Assembly: GCA_030654395.1 (NCBI GenBank)
Contig: JAURXM010000051.1
Span: 1 to 50,528 of the forward strand
DNA length: 50,528 bases
Direction of reading: 5' to 3'
DNA from: Aquabacterium sp.
GTDB lineage: Bacteria; Pseudomonadota; Gammaproteobacteria; Burkholderiales; Burkholderiaceae_C
Below the pieces are notes generated by a model. It worked only from the letters and a program-made list of their open reading frames with translations, was not told where the DNA came from and did no database searches. The translations under genes and the position numbers were made by a program. Positions 8,904 through 17,794 of this stretch are shown here, one piece after another (position 1 is the stretch's first letter; each line of letters begins with the position of its first letter).

Positions 8904-10174
8904 GATGTGCGGATCACCCGATAGGCTAAGCCCACACACAGGGTGGCGATCATGACCTCGGCTACCAGCATGCCAGCACCGATACCAGCGATACCCCAGC
9001 CTTGCCCAAATGCATAAGCCAAGGCAAAAGCCAAAACGGCAGCCAACAAAGACCACTGAGCCAAGCCGATGTGCTGGTTGGTTGACATGAGCAGAACACG
9101 TGGCACATGCCAGCTGCCGCATACCGCCGCATAGGCTAATAACAAAGACATCAACACGGGCTCAAAGCCGACTGCCCCACGCGTCCACAGCGCCAAAAGA
9201 AAGGGTCCGATCAAATACAAAACCGCACTCAGCGCCAAAGATGCGCCGAGGCCCAACCACGCAGAGCGCCGATAAATGGCGGCCACGGCATGTGCACCGC
9301 CAGCACCAAAGAGCCGAGAGAATTCGGCCCACAGCGCATGACCAAAGGTGCCTGTGACCTGCACCGCCACACGGGCCACCGTGCGATAGGTGTTGAACAA
9401 AGCCACGACAGCCGGGCCAAATTGCTGACCAACCAACAAAGTGATGCCCTGAAAGCTGATGGCATTGGCCAGTGGGAACAGCATGAATGACAGTGCTGGC
9501 TTGACCATGGCGCGCACCTCGGCCATGCGGGCATGCTGCATGCCCCATGTCAGTCCTTGGCTGTCATGGCGACTCAGGTAGCTCATCAGTAACACGCCAA
9601 ACGCGCGCACCAGCAGGCCGCATAGCGCCACCGCACTGAAGCTACCCCACACCAGCAAGCCCGTGATCCAACCTGCCCATTCCAGCAGCCGTACAACCGT
9701 ACCCAAGGTCGTGCCCAAGGCATATCGGCCCGTGGCCTTGAAGACGGCTTCAGACAGCCCGCCAAAGAGTGCCAACAACACGCCACCAATCAGGGCGGCC
9801 ACAGCCACACGTTCATCCATGGTGCCGACGCCCGGCACCATACCCCAGAGTACGGTGGGCAAAGACAGCAAGGCAAAGCTGCCACAGGCAACCAGCATGA
9901 ACACCAAGGCGCTTTGAAAGACCGCATTGGCGTGATCAACCCGGCCCTGCCCCATCTCCATGGTCATGCGGTTGCCCGCCGTGGACACCATGCCCACATC
10001 GGCCATCGACAGATAGGCTGGCATCGCCGACAACATCAACCATGTGCCATAGGTGGGCAAATCCCATTGGTGCAAGAACAAAGGCAATGACGCCAACTGA
10101 ATGACAATGTTGATGGCTTGCCCAAAAGCACCGGCACCCAAGGCTGCGACGATGCGAGCCATCAATGGGCTCAT
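8900..10174 (-). CDS. Polysaccharide flippase (Wzx-like, MOP superfamily)
   Basis: A 424-residue protein with about twelve hydrophobic helices and almost no soluble domain. The N-terminal region (GAGAFGQAINIVIQLASLPL, then YGTWLMLSAMPAYLSMADVG) is typical of Wzx/oligosaccharide translocases of the MATE/MOP superfamily. It should move the lipid-linked repeat unit across the inner membrane for polymerisation. Its start overlaps the epsI stop by ATGA at 10171-10174, and its own stop overlaps the GT4 start, so it is translationally coupled on both sides. Confidence 0.85.
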   Translation of the reverse strand: MSPLMARIVAALGAGAFGQAINIVIQLASLPLFLHQWDLPTYGTWLMLSAMPAYLSMADVGMVSTAGNRMTMEMGQGRVDHANAVFQSALVFMLVACGSFALLSLPTVLWGMVPGVGTMDERVAVAALIGGVLLALFGGLSEAVFKATGRYALGTTLGTVVRLLEWAGWITGLLVWGSFSAVALCGLLVRAFGVLLMSYLSRHDSQGLTWGMQHARMAEVRAMVKPALSFMLFPLANAISFQGITLLVGQQFGPAVVALFNTYRTVARVAVQVTGTFGHALWAEFSRLFGAGGAHAVAAIYRRSAWLGLGASLALSAVLYLIGPFLLALWTRGAVGFEPVLMSLLLAYAAVCGSWHVPRVLLMSTNQHIGLAQWSLLAAVLAFALAYAFGQGWGIAGIGAGMLVAEVMIATLCVGLAYRVIRTS

Positions 10175-10896
10175 CGCTTTTCACCTGCGATCTTGCCAAT
10201 GATTTTTTGACGATCGTCCTGCTGCATGGCTTGCAACAGCTCAGTTAAAAATTGAGACTGCACTGCAAATGCATCGGGCCGCTGCGTGACCTCAGAGACA
10301 CGCACCAGCAAGCCGTCAACCTTGTAACCCCGGATGGCCAGACCCAAGCGTGCGAGGTTGCGCTGCAAAGAGCCCTGTGTGGTCAATACATCCCCGTTGC
10401 GCACAAAGTATGTCAAGGGCTCTGTGCGTTGCCCCATGGTCGTTTGCATGCGCATCACGGGCATGTCGCCCCACGGCGCATGCACGACATCGGGCTTGAC
10501 CTCGTCAACCCTGAAGCCCTGTGAGGGGTAGCACATCTCAGGCGTGTGCAACTGCGTATCCGTAGACTGATCACGTCCATACGCCATCGACAACATCAAC
10601 ATCCGGCCGGTCTGCCTATTGAGATACGTGCGGCTGACCGTCTCGCTGTAGATTTTATCCAGCATCTCAGCCTGCACCGGGTTCACCACCGCGCCTGACT
10701 CGCCAGGCTGCTGAACCCACGCACCAAACTGTGTCGGCAGCAGTTGCCCGTAGACCGGGTTACCAAGCTCGTCAGCCCAATAGCGAGAGGGCTTAAGAAA
10801 CTCTCCGCAGGCTAACGCCAGCGCCATGATGAGCAGCGCCGCGATCATCCGCAGAGGCGGCATCACCATGGGCCGAATATAGGCAGCAGTATTCAT
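10171..10896 (-). CDS. epsI: EpsI, exosortase B-associated protein
   Basis: A 241-residue protein with one N-terminal membrane helix (about residues 14-31) and a periplasmic domain. The motif HTPEMCYPSQGFRV is the EpsI signature (HxPExCYPxxG) with a conserved cysteine. EpsI proteins are encoded beside, or fused to, exosortases of exopolysaccharide loci; their exact function is unsettled. The gene lies directly after xrtB with an ATGA overlap (10893-10896) and is coupled to the flippase downstream. Length fits the B-type family. A ribosome site is not obvious, which fits coupled translation. Confidence 0.9.
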   Translation of the reverse strand: MNTAAYIRPMVMPPLRMIAALLIMALALACGEFLKPSRYWADELGNPVYGQLLPTQFGAWVQQPGESGAVVNPVQAEMLDKIYSETVSRTYLNRQTGRMLMLSMAYGRDQSTDTQLHTPEMCYPSQGFRVDEVKPDVVHAPWGDMPVMRMQTTMGQRTEPLTYFVRNGDVLTTQGSLQRNLARLGLAIRGYKVDGLLVRVSEVTQRPDAFAVQSQFLTELLQAMQQDDRQKIIGKIAGEKR

Positions 10897-11810
10897 GTTG
10901 AGCCCTCAATAGCCGATGCGCCTCGACCAGACAACATGCGTAACAGTGTGTCCACACCGATCATCAGCAGCATGGCGCTGGCAAACAGCACGACGCCTGC
11001 AAAGCCATGCATGAAACCCTGCCCAGCTTCGTCACCAAAGTGATAAGTGATCAACGTCAACACCATCACGCGGATCATGTTAGCGACAAACGATATAGGC
11101 ACAACCAACAGAGCGAGACCCACGTTGCGAAGCAATGAGCTGTGGCGGATCACGTTGAGATAAAAAATGCCCATGGCCTCAAGCATGAACAGGGTGCGCA
11201 TACCGGCACAGGCATCTGCGACCAACAATTGGTACGGCCCAATATTGAGCACAACACCGTTACGCGTGATGGGATAGCCCCATGCCCACAGGATGTCGCT
11301 GACCACAATCGATATCTTCAACTTGATAAAGTGGCTGATCGGGTCGAGCAAAAATCCTGGCAAGGGCACCATGAACAAACAAAAAAAGACTGGGAACTTG
11401 AGGTGTTTCAACAGGGGCGTACCGCCAATCAATAACACCATGCCCGCGAGCATCGGGATGAACGAGCCCACCTCAAAATAGATGATGCCCAGCGAGCGCC
11501 CAGCTATGAACATCACCCCACCCAGAGCCCATACCGGCCACGCCAGCGCCTGCCCATATGGCACGCCTACAGGGGCTGTGTATTCACGCCACCTTGTCAC
11601 CAACAACCACAAGGCCAGCGTCAGCATGATGGGGCCATGACTGTGTTCACCTTGACTCCACAAGCCCGCCGAGCCATCTTGCAGCAAGCCATACACGGTC
11701 AGTGCATACATGAGCAACAAGCCCCCGCCGAGCCAAGCCGCCTCGGCTGAGATAGGCAACCACGAAGGAGGTGCCTGGGATGCGGTCAATCCACTGTGAC
11801 TTGTGCTCAT
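10893..11810 (-). CDS. xrtB: Exosortase B (XrtB/EpsH family)
   Basis: A 305-residue integral membrane cysteine protease-transpeptidase with about eight helices. The catalytic triad is readable: Cys201 in DACAGMRT, Arg247 in ANMIRVM and His268 in GFMHGFAG. Exosortases recognise C-terminal PEP-CTERM tails of exported proteins, cleave them and help anchor or secrete them alongside exopolysaccharide. ATG 11810 is preferred; a TTG at 11816 would overlap the epsG stop. Position between epsG and epsI is the standard XrtB arrangement, as in the methanolan locus of Methylobacillus. A PEP-CTERM protein occurs at 42061-42765. Confidence 0.92.
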   Translation of the reverse strand: MSTSHSGLTASQAPPSWLPISAEAAWLGGGLLLMYALTVYGLLQDGSAGLWSQGEHSHGPIMLTLALWLLVTRWREYTAPVGVPYGQALAWPVWALGGVMFIAGRSLGIIYFEVGSFIPMLAGMVLLIGGTPLLKHLKFPVFFCLFMVPLPGFLLDPISHFIKLKISIVVSDILWAWGYPITRNGVVLNIGPYQLLVADACAGMRTLFMLEAMGIFYLNVIRHSSLLRNVGLALLVVPISFVANMIRVMVLTLITYHFGDEAGQGFMHGFAGVVLFASAMLLMIGVDTLLRMLSGRGASAIEGST

Positions 11811-11812
11811 GT

Positions 11813-12697
11813 TCAAAACTCGTTAATCAAGACGCCAGCCATCTTGACGTTGCTTTTGTTCAGCAATTTGACAAGCGCTTGCATGCGCGGAACGCGGCTC
11901 TTGTCTTTGCGAGCCACGATCATGGCTGCGCCGCAATGCAAGGCGATGACCCTCGAATCTGCCCCACTTGCATGAGACGGTGTGTCCACCAACACGTGAT
12001 CGAACTTGCTCAGCAATTCACGCAGCAACAAGCTGAACGACGGGCGCTGCAACAACTCTGCAGGATTAGGTGCCACTACGCCTGCAGGCAACAAATACAA
12101 GTTCGACAGGTGCGTCACAGGTTTGATGACATTGGCCTCGCTACGCCCCGCGAGAATGCCTGTCAAGCCCGTTGCGGCATCGATCCCGAATACCTTATGT
12201 AATCGGGGCTGGCGCAAGTTAGCGTCAATCAACAAGGTACGCCCAGGCAACTGACTGAATGCCACGGCCAAGTTAGCAGCGATAAAAGTTTTTCCGTCGC
12301 CCAGATCTGAGCTGGTAATGGCCAACGCCCGCCTCTGCCCCTGATCAGCCATGACCCCTAAAACCAGCTGGGAGCGCAGGTCTCTGAAGGCTTCCACATC
12401 CTCAGAAAAGGGATCATTGGCTACCACCAATTCTTCATTGAGGTCACCATCACCCGCAGGAGAGTACGGATAGTGAAACTGCTGGGCCAATGCCCACGTC
12501 ACATCCTCAGGACGCGCCAAGCCCAACGCAACGGCGGCTTCACCAAACCGCACGCCATGCTCTCGTTGATAGCACAGCGCAGCCTCCACCTGAGTCGGCG
12601 TCAAGCCTTTGGTGCGTTGAAGGATGTCGCCCAGTGAGTAAACGTCTTGCGGTTCTGACCCGACTGCCGCTGTAGCGCTTTGAAAATTCATTGCCAT
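11813..12697 (-). CDS. epsG: EpsG-type tyrosine kinase-like ATPase
   Basis: A 294-residue cytoplasmic ATPase of the BY-kinase/MinD class, the partner of the chain-length protein EpsF. The N-terminal part (residues about 20-85) resembles the small GspE/EpsG N-terminal domain. The nucleotide site follows: Walker A SSDLGDGKTF, Walker A' LLIDANLRQPRLH (D-A-N where most relatives have D-A-D) and Walker B VLVDTP. There is no obvious C-terminal tyrosine cluster, so autophosphorylation of such a tail cannot be supported. The start ATG overlaps the epsF stop as TGATG (12695-12699). It should control polymer length and export with EpsF. Confidence 0.88.
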   Translation of the reverse strand: MAMNFQSATAAVGSEPQDVYSLGDILQRTKGLTPTQVEAALCYQREHGVRFGEAAVALGLARPEDVTWALAQQFHYPYSPAGDGDLNEELVVANDPFSEDVEAFRDLRSQLVLGVMADQGQRRALAITSSDLGDGKTFIAANLAVAFSQLPGRTLLIDANLRQPRLHKVFGIDAATGLTGILAGRSEANVIKPVTHLSNLYLLPAGVVAPNPAELLQRPSFSLLLRELLSKFDHVLVDTPSHASGADSRVIALHCGAAMIVARKDKSRVPRMQALVKLLNKSNVKMAGVLINEF

Positions 12698-14121
12698 CAA
12701 GCCTCGTGAGACAGCGTACGAACAGGCGACGCCGCTATGCGCAAACGCTGAGCCACATTGATGGCTGGTTTGCGTTTTTTGAAAGAAGGAATGCTGCCAA
12801 GCAGGGGCTGATTCAACAGCAGGTCCACCTCTGCATCAACCCTCAATCGACGGTCCAGATGCTCGATCAACAGGGCCATCGCGAGAGCCAATAACGAGGC
12901 AACTAAGCCACCCAAAGCCAGATTGGTGAAGATGCGAGGGCTAGAAGGCGTAGATGGTGCGACGGCATATTCGAGTGCACTGACGTTCGCTTGGTTGGCC
13001 TGACTCTCTAAATTGGTGTTGTTCATGCGAAGCAACACGCCGTCATAGGCTCGCTGTGCGTTATCAACGTCTCGCACAAGAATGGCCGCCTCATCACGGA
13101 TGACCTTCATCTTCATGACCTTGTTGCGCTGATCATCAAGGGATGCACGCAACTGCGCCACGCGCGACAGATTGACCGAATTGCCGACACCCACACTGCT
13201 GGTTACGCGGCGAATTTCAGCATCAAGTTTGCGCTGACTCTCAGCGATACCAGACTTGATCTCTAAGACTTGGGGATGCTCGCCCCCAAATCGGGTTGCT
13301 AATTGCTCCAACGTGGTCTGCTGCCGGATCAGGTCACCCTTGAGCGATGACACCAAGCCGCTGGCCATGACATCCGGCGAGGTATCGCCACGGTTGTTGG
13401 CTGCCGCTTGACGACTACCAGAATCAACCGCAGCAGCTTGCGTCAAAACAACCTGATTAGACAACTCATTGAGGCGCCCAGTTTCGATGTCTAAACGCTC
13501 ATCGGTCACCAACAACCCCTGGTTTTGCTGATAATCCGACAACCGCCGTTGCGCAACCTCTAATGCTGCGCGAGACGATCTCGCATTGACGTCAAAAAAA
13601 TCTTTGGACTGCTTGGCTGGATTCGTTCTGAGCTCAAGAACCACATCCAAATAGGCCTGAACAAAGGCGTTGGCAACGGTCGATGCGAAATGAGGATCTG
13701 CCGCTTGGTATGTCAGAAAAATGACGTTAGAGCCCCGTGATGGCCGCACATCCAGAGCGGACCTGAGCAGGGTAGCCAGCCACCCTTCGAAATCACCCGT
13801 GCTCTTAGTTGCCACCCGCCACCGCTCTCGCATCTCAGGCGAGTCACTCAGGCGCATGTTCTTGATGACGCGCATGGCCACACGTTTGCTGGTGATCACA
13901 TCCACCTGCGTCATCAGATAAGCTGGCGTCGCCATAGAGGGTGACACCAAACCCAAAATGGGGTCGGCGTTTTTCACATCCAAAATGACCGAGGCTGTAG
14001 CGGTGTAACTCTTGCTGCTCAAAAAAGTAAACGCCGCCACCCCACCCAACACCAGCGTGAACACACCAAGCGCAATTACCCAGCGTGCGCGCAAGATCGC
14101 GAAAATTTGCTGGAAGGTCAT
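12697..14121 (-). CDS. epsF: EpsF, chain-length determinant protein (Wzz/PCP family)
   Basis: A 474-residue polysaccharide co-polymerase. It has an N-terminal membrane helix (about residues 14-34), a long periplasmic part with coiled coil (including LSDYQQNQGLLVTDERLD and a segment near residue 300 with AQLRASLDDQRNKVMKMK), and a second helix near residue 400 before LIEHLDRRLRVDAEVD. This is the Wzz/GumC topology with a short cytoplasmic tail. GGAG lies eight bases before ATG 14121. It is the first gene of the nine-gene exopolysaccharide operon running to 3562. Confidence 0.9.
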   Translation of the reverse strand: MTFQQIFAILRARWVIALGVFTLVLGGVAAFTFLSSKSYTATASVILDVKNADPILGLVSPSMATPAYLMTQVDVITSKRVAMRVIKNMRLSDSPEMRERWRVATKSTGDFEGWLATLLRSALDVRPSRGSNVIFLTYQAADPHFASTVANAFVQAYLDVVLELRTNPAKQSKDFFDVNARSSRAALEVAQRRLSDYQQNQGLLVTDERLDIETGRLNELSNQVVLTQAAAVDSGSRQAAANNRGDTSPDVMASGLVSSLKGDLIRQQTTLEQLATRFGGEHPQVLEIKSGIAESQRKLDAEIRRVTSSVGVGNSVNLSRVAQLRASLDDQRNKVMKMKVIRDEAAILVRDVDNAQRAYDGVLLRMNNTNLESQANQANVSALEYAVAPSTPSSPRIFTNLALGGLVASLLALAMALLIEHLDRRLRVDAEVDLLLNQPLLGSIPSFKKRKPAINVAQRLRIAASPVRTLSHEA

Positions 14122-14197
14122 AGTTTCTACTCCGACAAGACTGGGCGTTTTGCTCAGTTTCAGCGCAGTGTAGAGATCAAGTATGACAATACGTAGT

Positions 14198-14236
14198 CTG
14201 AGCCAAACAGCTCAGCACAGCCCGCATCCACGGGCT
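14198..14236. other. Two tandem hairpins between sugar and EPS operons
   Basis: Two perfect 6-bp stems lie side by side: CTGAGC/GCTCAG (14198-14215, loop CAAACA) and AGCCCG/CGGGCT (14219-14236, loop CATCCA). Neither has a T-run on either strand, so a Rho-independent terminator is not supported. They sit between the DprE2 stop (14262) and the epsF start (14121), both on the minus strand, and could affect read-through or mRNA processing. Confidence 0.4.
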
Positions 14237-14261
14237 CTACCAACCAGCAATCGCTAGCAGT

Positions 14262-14999
14262 TCAAAGTGAAATTTTGATGAAGATCGCTTCCGGGATGTG
14301 TTTGATGATCAACATGATCAAACGCCAAAACCCAGGTGTGTAGACGATGTTTTTACCCTTGTCGATGGCCTGACTGATGTCATTGGCGACCTGCTCAGGC
14401 TGGGCCCACAGCGCACCTTTTTTAAGATGCGCTGTCATAGGTGTATCCACAAAGCCGGGCTTGATGGTGATGACGTGCACGCCCTTCTTGGCCAAGCGCT
14501 GGCGCAAGCCTGAGGCAAAGGCACTGACCAAGGCCTTGGCGCTGCCGTACACGTAGTTGCTTTGACGCCCACGGTCACCCGCCACGGACGAGATCACAGC
14601 GATCGCGCCATGCCCTTGCTGGGCCAATTGCTCGCCAGCCAAGGTCATCAAGGCCACGACGGATGTGCCATTGGTGCTGATCTCAGACAAGGCATAAGCC
14701 ACATCGGTTTGTGCGCGATCTTGATCGGTCAAGGTGCCATGCGCGATCAACACGGTATCGAGTCCGCCCATGAAGCGTGTGGCCTCCGCCAACAATGCAG
14801 CATGCTGGTCAAATTGGTTGGCATCAAACACCCTGCCGTCCACCTTGTTCGCGCCGCGTGTTTTGAGGTCATCAACAACGGACTGCAACTGCTTGGCTTG
14901 ACGAGCAGCCAGATAGATTTGGTCACCACGTTGCGCCCACTGACGGGCACAGGCTTCAGCGATGGCCGAGCTTGCGCCGATGATGAGGATCTTTCTCAT
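14262..14999 (-). CDS. SDR oxidoreductase, DprE2-like (2'-keto reductase)
   Basis: A 245-residue short-chain dehydrogenase. It has the cofactor loop GASSAIAEACA, an IAHG motif, SSVAGDRGRQSNYVYGSAK with catalytic Ser, Tyr and Lys (YVYGSAK), and PGFVDTPMTAH. In mycobacteria DprE2 reduces the 2'-keto intermediate made by DprE1, giving decaprenyl-phospho-arabinose. Here the gene directly follows a DprE1-like gene with an ATGA overlap (14996-14999), and GGAG lies five bases before ATG 14999. The last residues are hydrophobic (near PGFWRLIMLIIKHIPEAIF), suggesting membrane association as in DprE2. The pathway role is inferred from this pairing; the SDR fold is certain. Confidence 0.82.
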   Translation of the reverse strand: MRKILIIGASSAIAEACARQWAQRGDQIYLAARQAKQLQSVVDDLKTRGANKVDGRVFDANQFDQHAALLAEATRFMGGLDTVLIAHGTLTDQDRAQTDVAYALSEISTNGTSVVALMTLAGEQLAQQGHGAIAVISSVAGDRGRQSNYVYGSAKALVSAFASGLRQRLAKKGVHVITIKPGFVDTPMTAHLKKGALWAQPEQVANDISQAIDKGKNIVYTPGFWRLIMLIIKHIPEAIFIKISL

Positions 15000-16342
15000 G
15001 ACTTCTCCATGACCCGACGCCAAAAGCCAGACTCAAAGCGGGGGTCGATATAAGGTGTGAATTCAGCCAAGCGTGGGTAGCCGGCCTTGAAAATATCAGG
15101 GCCCATGCGGCCGTCTTTGGCTGGGTACAAACGCCCACCCGCTTTCAAAACGATGGCATCCAACTCAGCAAACAGTTGGTGCAAACGTGGGCCCGCATTA
15201 GGGAAGTCGAGCGCCAAGGTGACCCCTGGCTCAGGGAAGGACAGCATGCCCCGAGACGGGGGCGAGCCGAACTGCTTGAGCACGGCCAAAAAAGAGCCTA
15301 AACCACTGCCTGCAATGGCCTGCAGCAATTGGCGCGTGGCGGGCAAGGCACCATCGGTGGGCACCACGCACTGGTACTGGTAAAAGCCTTTAGGGCCGTA
15401 AATGCGGTTCCACTCAAGCAAAGCATCCAGTGGGTAGAAAAATGGCCGATAGTGCTGCAAGCTGCGTTGCACTTCTGTGCGCTGCTTGTTGAAGTACAGC
15501 GTATTGAAGGCCTTGAGCGACAAGGTGTTGATCAAGGACAGCGGCGGCGTGATGGGCACCCTGCGGCTGGTTTGGGCGACACCAGCGGGCAGGTTGCGCG
15601 GCACTTGCGTCGTGTCCAACACGCAAGCCGCGTGATTGGCCCGGTTGAACAGACCACGCCCCAAGCGTTTGTCGGTGAAGGCGCAATCGATCCAGGAGAC
15701 TGTGTACTCGTAGTCCCGCTCGGACGCTTGGCTGAGCTCAAAAAAAGCCTCCAAGCTGTGAAAGCGGATGGACTCGGTGTCCATATAGGGATTGGCAATG
15801 CGCTTGAGCTGGATCTCAGCCCATGTGATCACGCCCGTCAAGCCCAGACCACCGATGGTGGCGGCATACCAATCCGGATGCGCCAGCTGCGAGCACACGC
15901 GGCGCGATCCATCAGAGCGCAGCAGCTCGAACTGCACAACATGGTTGCCGAACGAGCCCGTGACATGGTGGTTTTTGCCATGCACATCATTGGCAATGGC
16001 CCCACCGATGGTGACGAACTGCGTGCCCGGCGTCACGGGCAAAAACCAGCCTTGCGGCACCACCAACTTGAGGATGTCAGCCAACATCACACCGGCCTCG
16101 CAGCGCAGCAAGCCTGTGGCTGGGTCGAAGTGAATGAAACGATCCAACTGCCCCGCCAGCAGCAACGCGCCGCCAGGGTTGAGGTTGCTGTCACCGTAGC
16201 TGCGACCGTTGCCATAGGGAAGCACCTTGGCGCCCTCAGCAGCACTCAGGCTCAAGGGCTGATGGCGGTTGGACAAGCCCAGCAGTTGGTGCTCAAGGTG
16301 TGGCACCCGGCCCCATGACATTGCCTTGTTGTGGTGGCCCAT
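14996..16342 (-). CDS. FAD-linked oxidase, DprE1-like (polyprenyl-phospho-ribose 2'-oxidase)
   Basis: A 448-residue flavoprotein of the VAO/PCMH fold. The FAD domain has PYGNGRSYGDSN and AIANDVHGKNHHVTGSFGNH (HGKNHH at residues 121-126), matching mycobacterial DprE1 closely in these motifs. The substrate-side lysine is conserved in GGRLYPAKDG (Lys409; Lys418 in M. tuberculosis). The position of the drug-reactive cysteine (Cys387 in M. tuberculosis, within CVDFP) is Ala377 here (ALDFP). It should oxidise the C2' hydroxyl of polyprenyl-phospho-ribose, with DprE2 completing epimerisation. It lies 12 bp after the UbiA-HAD gene and overlaps the DprE2-like gene. Confidence 0.85.
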   Translation of the reverse strand: MGHHNKAMSWGRVPHLEHQLLGLSNRHQPLSLSAAEGAKVLPYGNGRSYGDSNLNPGGALLLAGQLDRFIHFDPATGLLRCEAGVMLADILKLVVPQGWFLPVTPGTQFVTIGGAIANDVHGKNHHVTGSFGNHVVQFELLRSDGSRRVCSQLAHPDWYAATIGGLGLTGVITWAEIQLKRIANPYMDTESIRFHSLEAFFELSQASERDYEYTVSWIDCAFTDKRLGRGLFNRANHAACVLDTTQVPRNLPAGVAQTSRRVPITPPLSLINTLSLKAFNTLYFNKQRTEVQRSLQHYRPFFYPLDALLEWNRIYGPKGFYQYQCVVPTDGALPATRQLLQAIAGSGLGSFLAVLKQFGSPPSRGMLSFPEPGVTLALDFPNAGPRLHQLFAELDAIVLKAGGRLYPAKDGRMGPDIFKAGYPRLAEFTPYIDPRFESGFWRRVMEKS

Positions 16343-16354
16343 GGTGGCTCGTCT

Positions 16355-17776
16355 TCAGACCGCAAGCCACAGCGCCACGGCGGCGGCCAAGCCCGTGAGC
16401 AAGCTGATGCGGTCTTTGAGGGCGTAGACAAGAGGGTCGTCATGCATCAGGCCGCGATGGGTTTGCAGCCAAATGCGGCTGACCCAATACAACATGATGG
16501 GCACCAGTGCCCAGACCATTTTGGGGTAGTGGTACATCACGGTGATGTCGGGTGAATTCAAGTAAAGCGCCAAGACCAAAATACTCAAGTACCCAGAGGA
16601 CGTGCCCAAGCTTTGCAACAGGGCGATGTCCTCGACCTGATAGCCACGCCCTTGCGCCTTGAGCTTGCCCTGCTCCCGCATGGCATGCAGCTCAGCATAG
16701 CGTTTGACAATGGCCAAGCTTAAGAAGATGAAAGCGGCAAACATCAGCAGCCAAAAGGACAAGGGGATATCGGTGGCGGCTGCGCCTGCGACGATGCGCA
16801 CGGTGTACAGCCCCGCCAAGGTCAATACGTCCAGCATCACCAAGCGCTTGAGCCCGAAGGAGTAGGCCAAGGTGACCACATAGTAAGCCGCCAACACCAT
16901 CAAAAATTTAACGGGCAACACCAACGCAATCAACAACGCAAGCAAAAGCAGAGAAGGCGCTGCAGCCAAGCCAAACAACAAGCTGAGTTGCCCAGAGGCA
17001 AAGGGCCGTTTGTTCTTGCTGTGATGCTGGCGGTCAGCCGTCAAGTCCAACATGTCATTGAGCAAATAGACAGAGGACGCGCACAGGCTAAAGGCCAAGA
17101 AGGCCAGCAGGCTGTGGATCAACACATGGGCATCGCCCAACATGTGCGCTGCAGCGACAGGCACAAAAATCAGCGCATTTTTAGCCCATTGGTGCACACG
17201 CAAGGCTTTGGCGACCACCTTGATACCACCGTCCATCGGCAAAAACACGGCATCAATCGGCGCCAACGCGCCAGCCTGCTTGATCAAAGAGGCGCTGCCA
17301 TTGACCACCACGGCAGCCCGCGCATGACGCCAAACGGCCAAGTCCACATGGTGATTGCCGCAATAGTCGAAGCCTTTGTCGCCAAAGCGTTTGACCAACT
17401 CGTCAGCCTTGTTGCTGCCCGACAGGTTGCGCTGCCCATCACTGGCCAACACACCATCAAACAGCCCCACGTGATCGGCCACAGATTGGGCCAAGCGGGC
17501 ATCCGATGCCGTGCACAACCATAGCGATCTACCCAAACTTTTTTGCGCCTGCAACCACTGCACAAACGGCTTGGTGTAGGGCAGTGAAGCGCCATCTATT
17601 TGTACGCGCTTGGCAATCTCTGCTTTGAGATGCGCTTTGCCTTTGAGCAACCAAAAGGGCAGCATCAACAGATACAAAGGGTTTTGGCTGATCAGCAGCA
17701 AGAATGATTCAAGCAGCAAGTCGCTGTGGATCAGCGTGCCATCCAAATCAACACACAAAGGAGCAGTTGCAGTCAT
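16355..17776 (-). CDS. HAD phosphatase-UbiA prenyltransferase fusion (polyprenyl-phosphate phosphoribosyltransferase type)
   Basis: A 473-residue two-domain protein. Residues 1-190 form a HAD hydrolase: VDLDGTLIHSD gives nucleophile Asp10 and Asp12. Residues from about 195 are a membrane UbiA-type transferase with NDMLDLTADRQHHSKNKRP (residues 240-258). That matches decaprenyl-phosphate 5-phosphoribosyltransferase (Rv3806c type) rather than quinone-pathway UbiA. The fusion would transfer phosphoribose from PRPP to polyprenyl phosphate and then remove the 5-phosphate, two consecutive steps done by separate proteins in mycobacteria. The DprE1- and DprE2-like genes follow in order. The reaction is inferred from motifs and context. 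Confidence 0.85.
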   Translation of the reverse strand: MTATAPLCVDLDGTLIHSDLLLESFLLLISQNPLYLLMLPFWLLKGKAHLKAEIAKRVQIDGASLPYTKPFVQWLQAQKSLGRSLWLCTASDARLAQSVADHVGLFDGVLASDGQRNLSGSNKADELVKRFGDKGFDYCGNHHVDLAVWRHARAAVVVNGSASLIKQAGALAPIDAVFLPMDGGIKVVAKALRVHQWAKNALIFVPVAAAHMLGDAHVLIHSLLAFLAFSLCASSVYLLNDMLDLTADRQHHSKNKRPFASGQLSLLFGLAAAPSLLLLALLIALVLPVKFLMVLAAYYVVTLAYSFGLKRLVMLDVLTLAGLYTVRIVAGAAATDIPLSFWLLMFAAFIFLSLAIVKRYAELHAMREQGKLKAQGRGYQVEDIALLQSLGTSSGYLSILVLALYLNSPDITVMYHYPKMVWALVPIMLYWVSRIWLQTHRGLMHDDPLVYALKDRISLLTGLAAAVALWLAV

Positions 17777-17794
17777 GACGTACCCGGCAATTAC

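Noticed and set aside
15329..16318. A 329-codon plus-strand frame opposite the DprE1-like gene
   Set aside because: It lies antisense within a gene with clear family motifs; long opposite frames are common in high-GC DNA and this one resembles no protein family.
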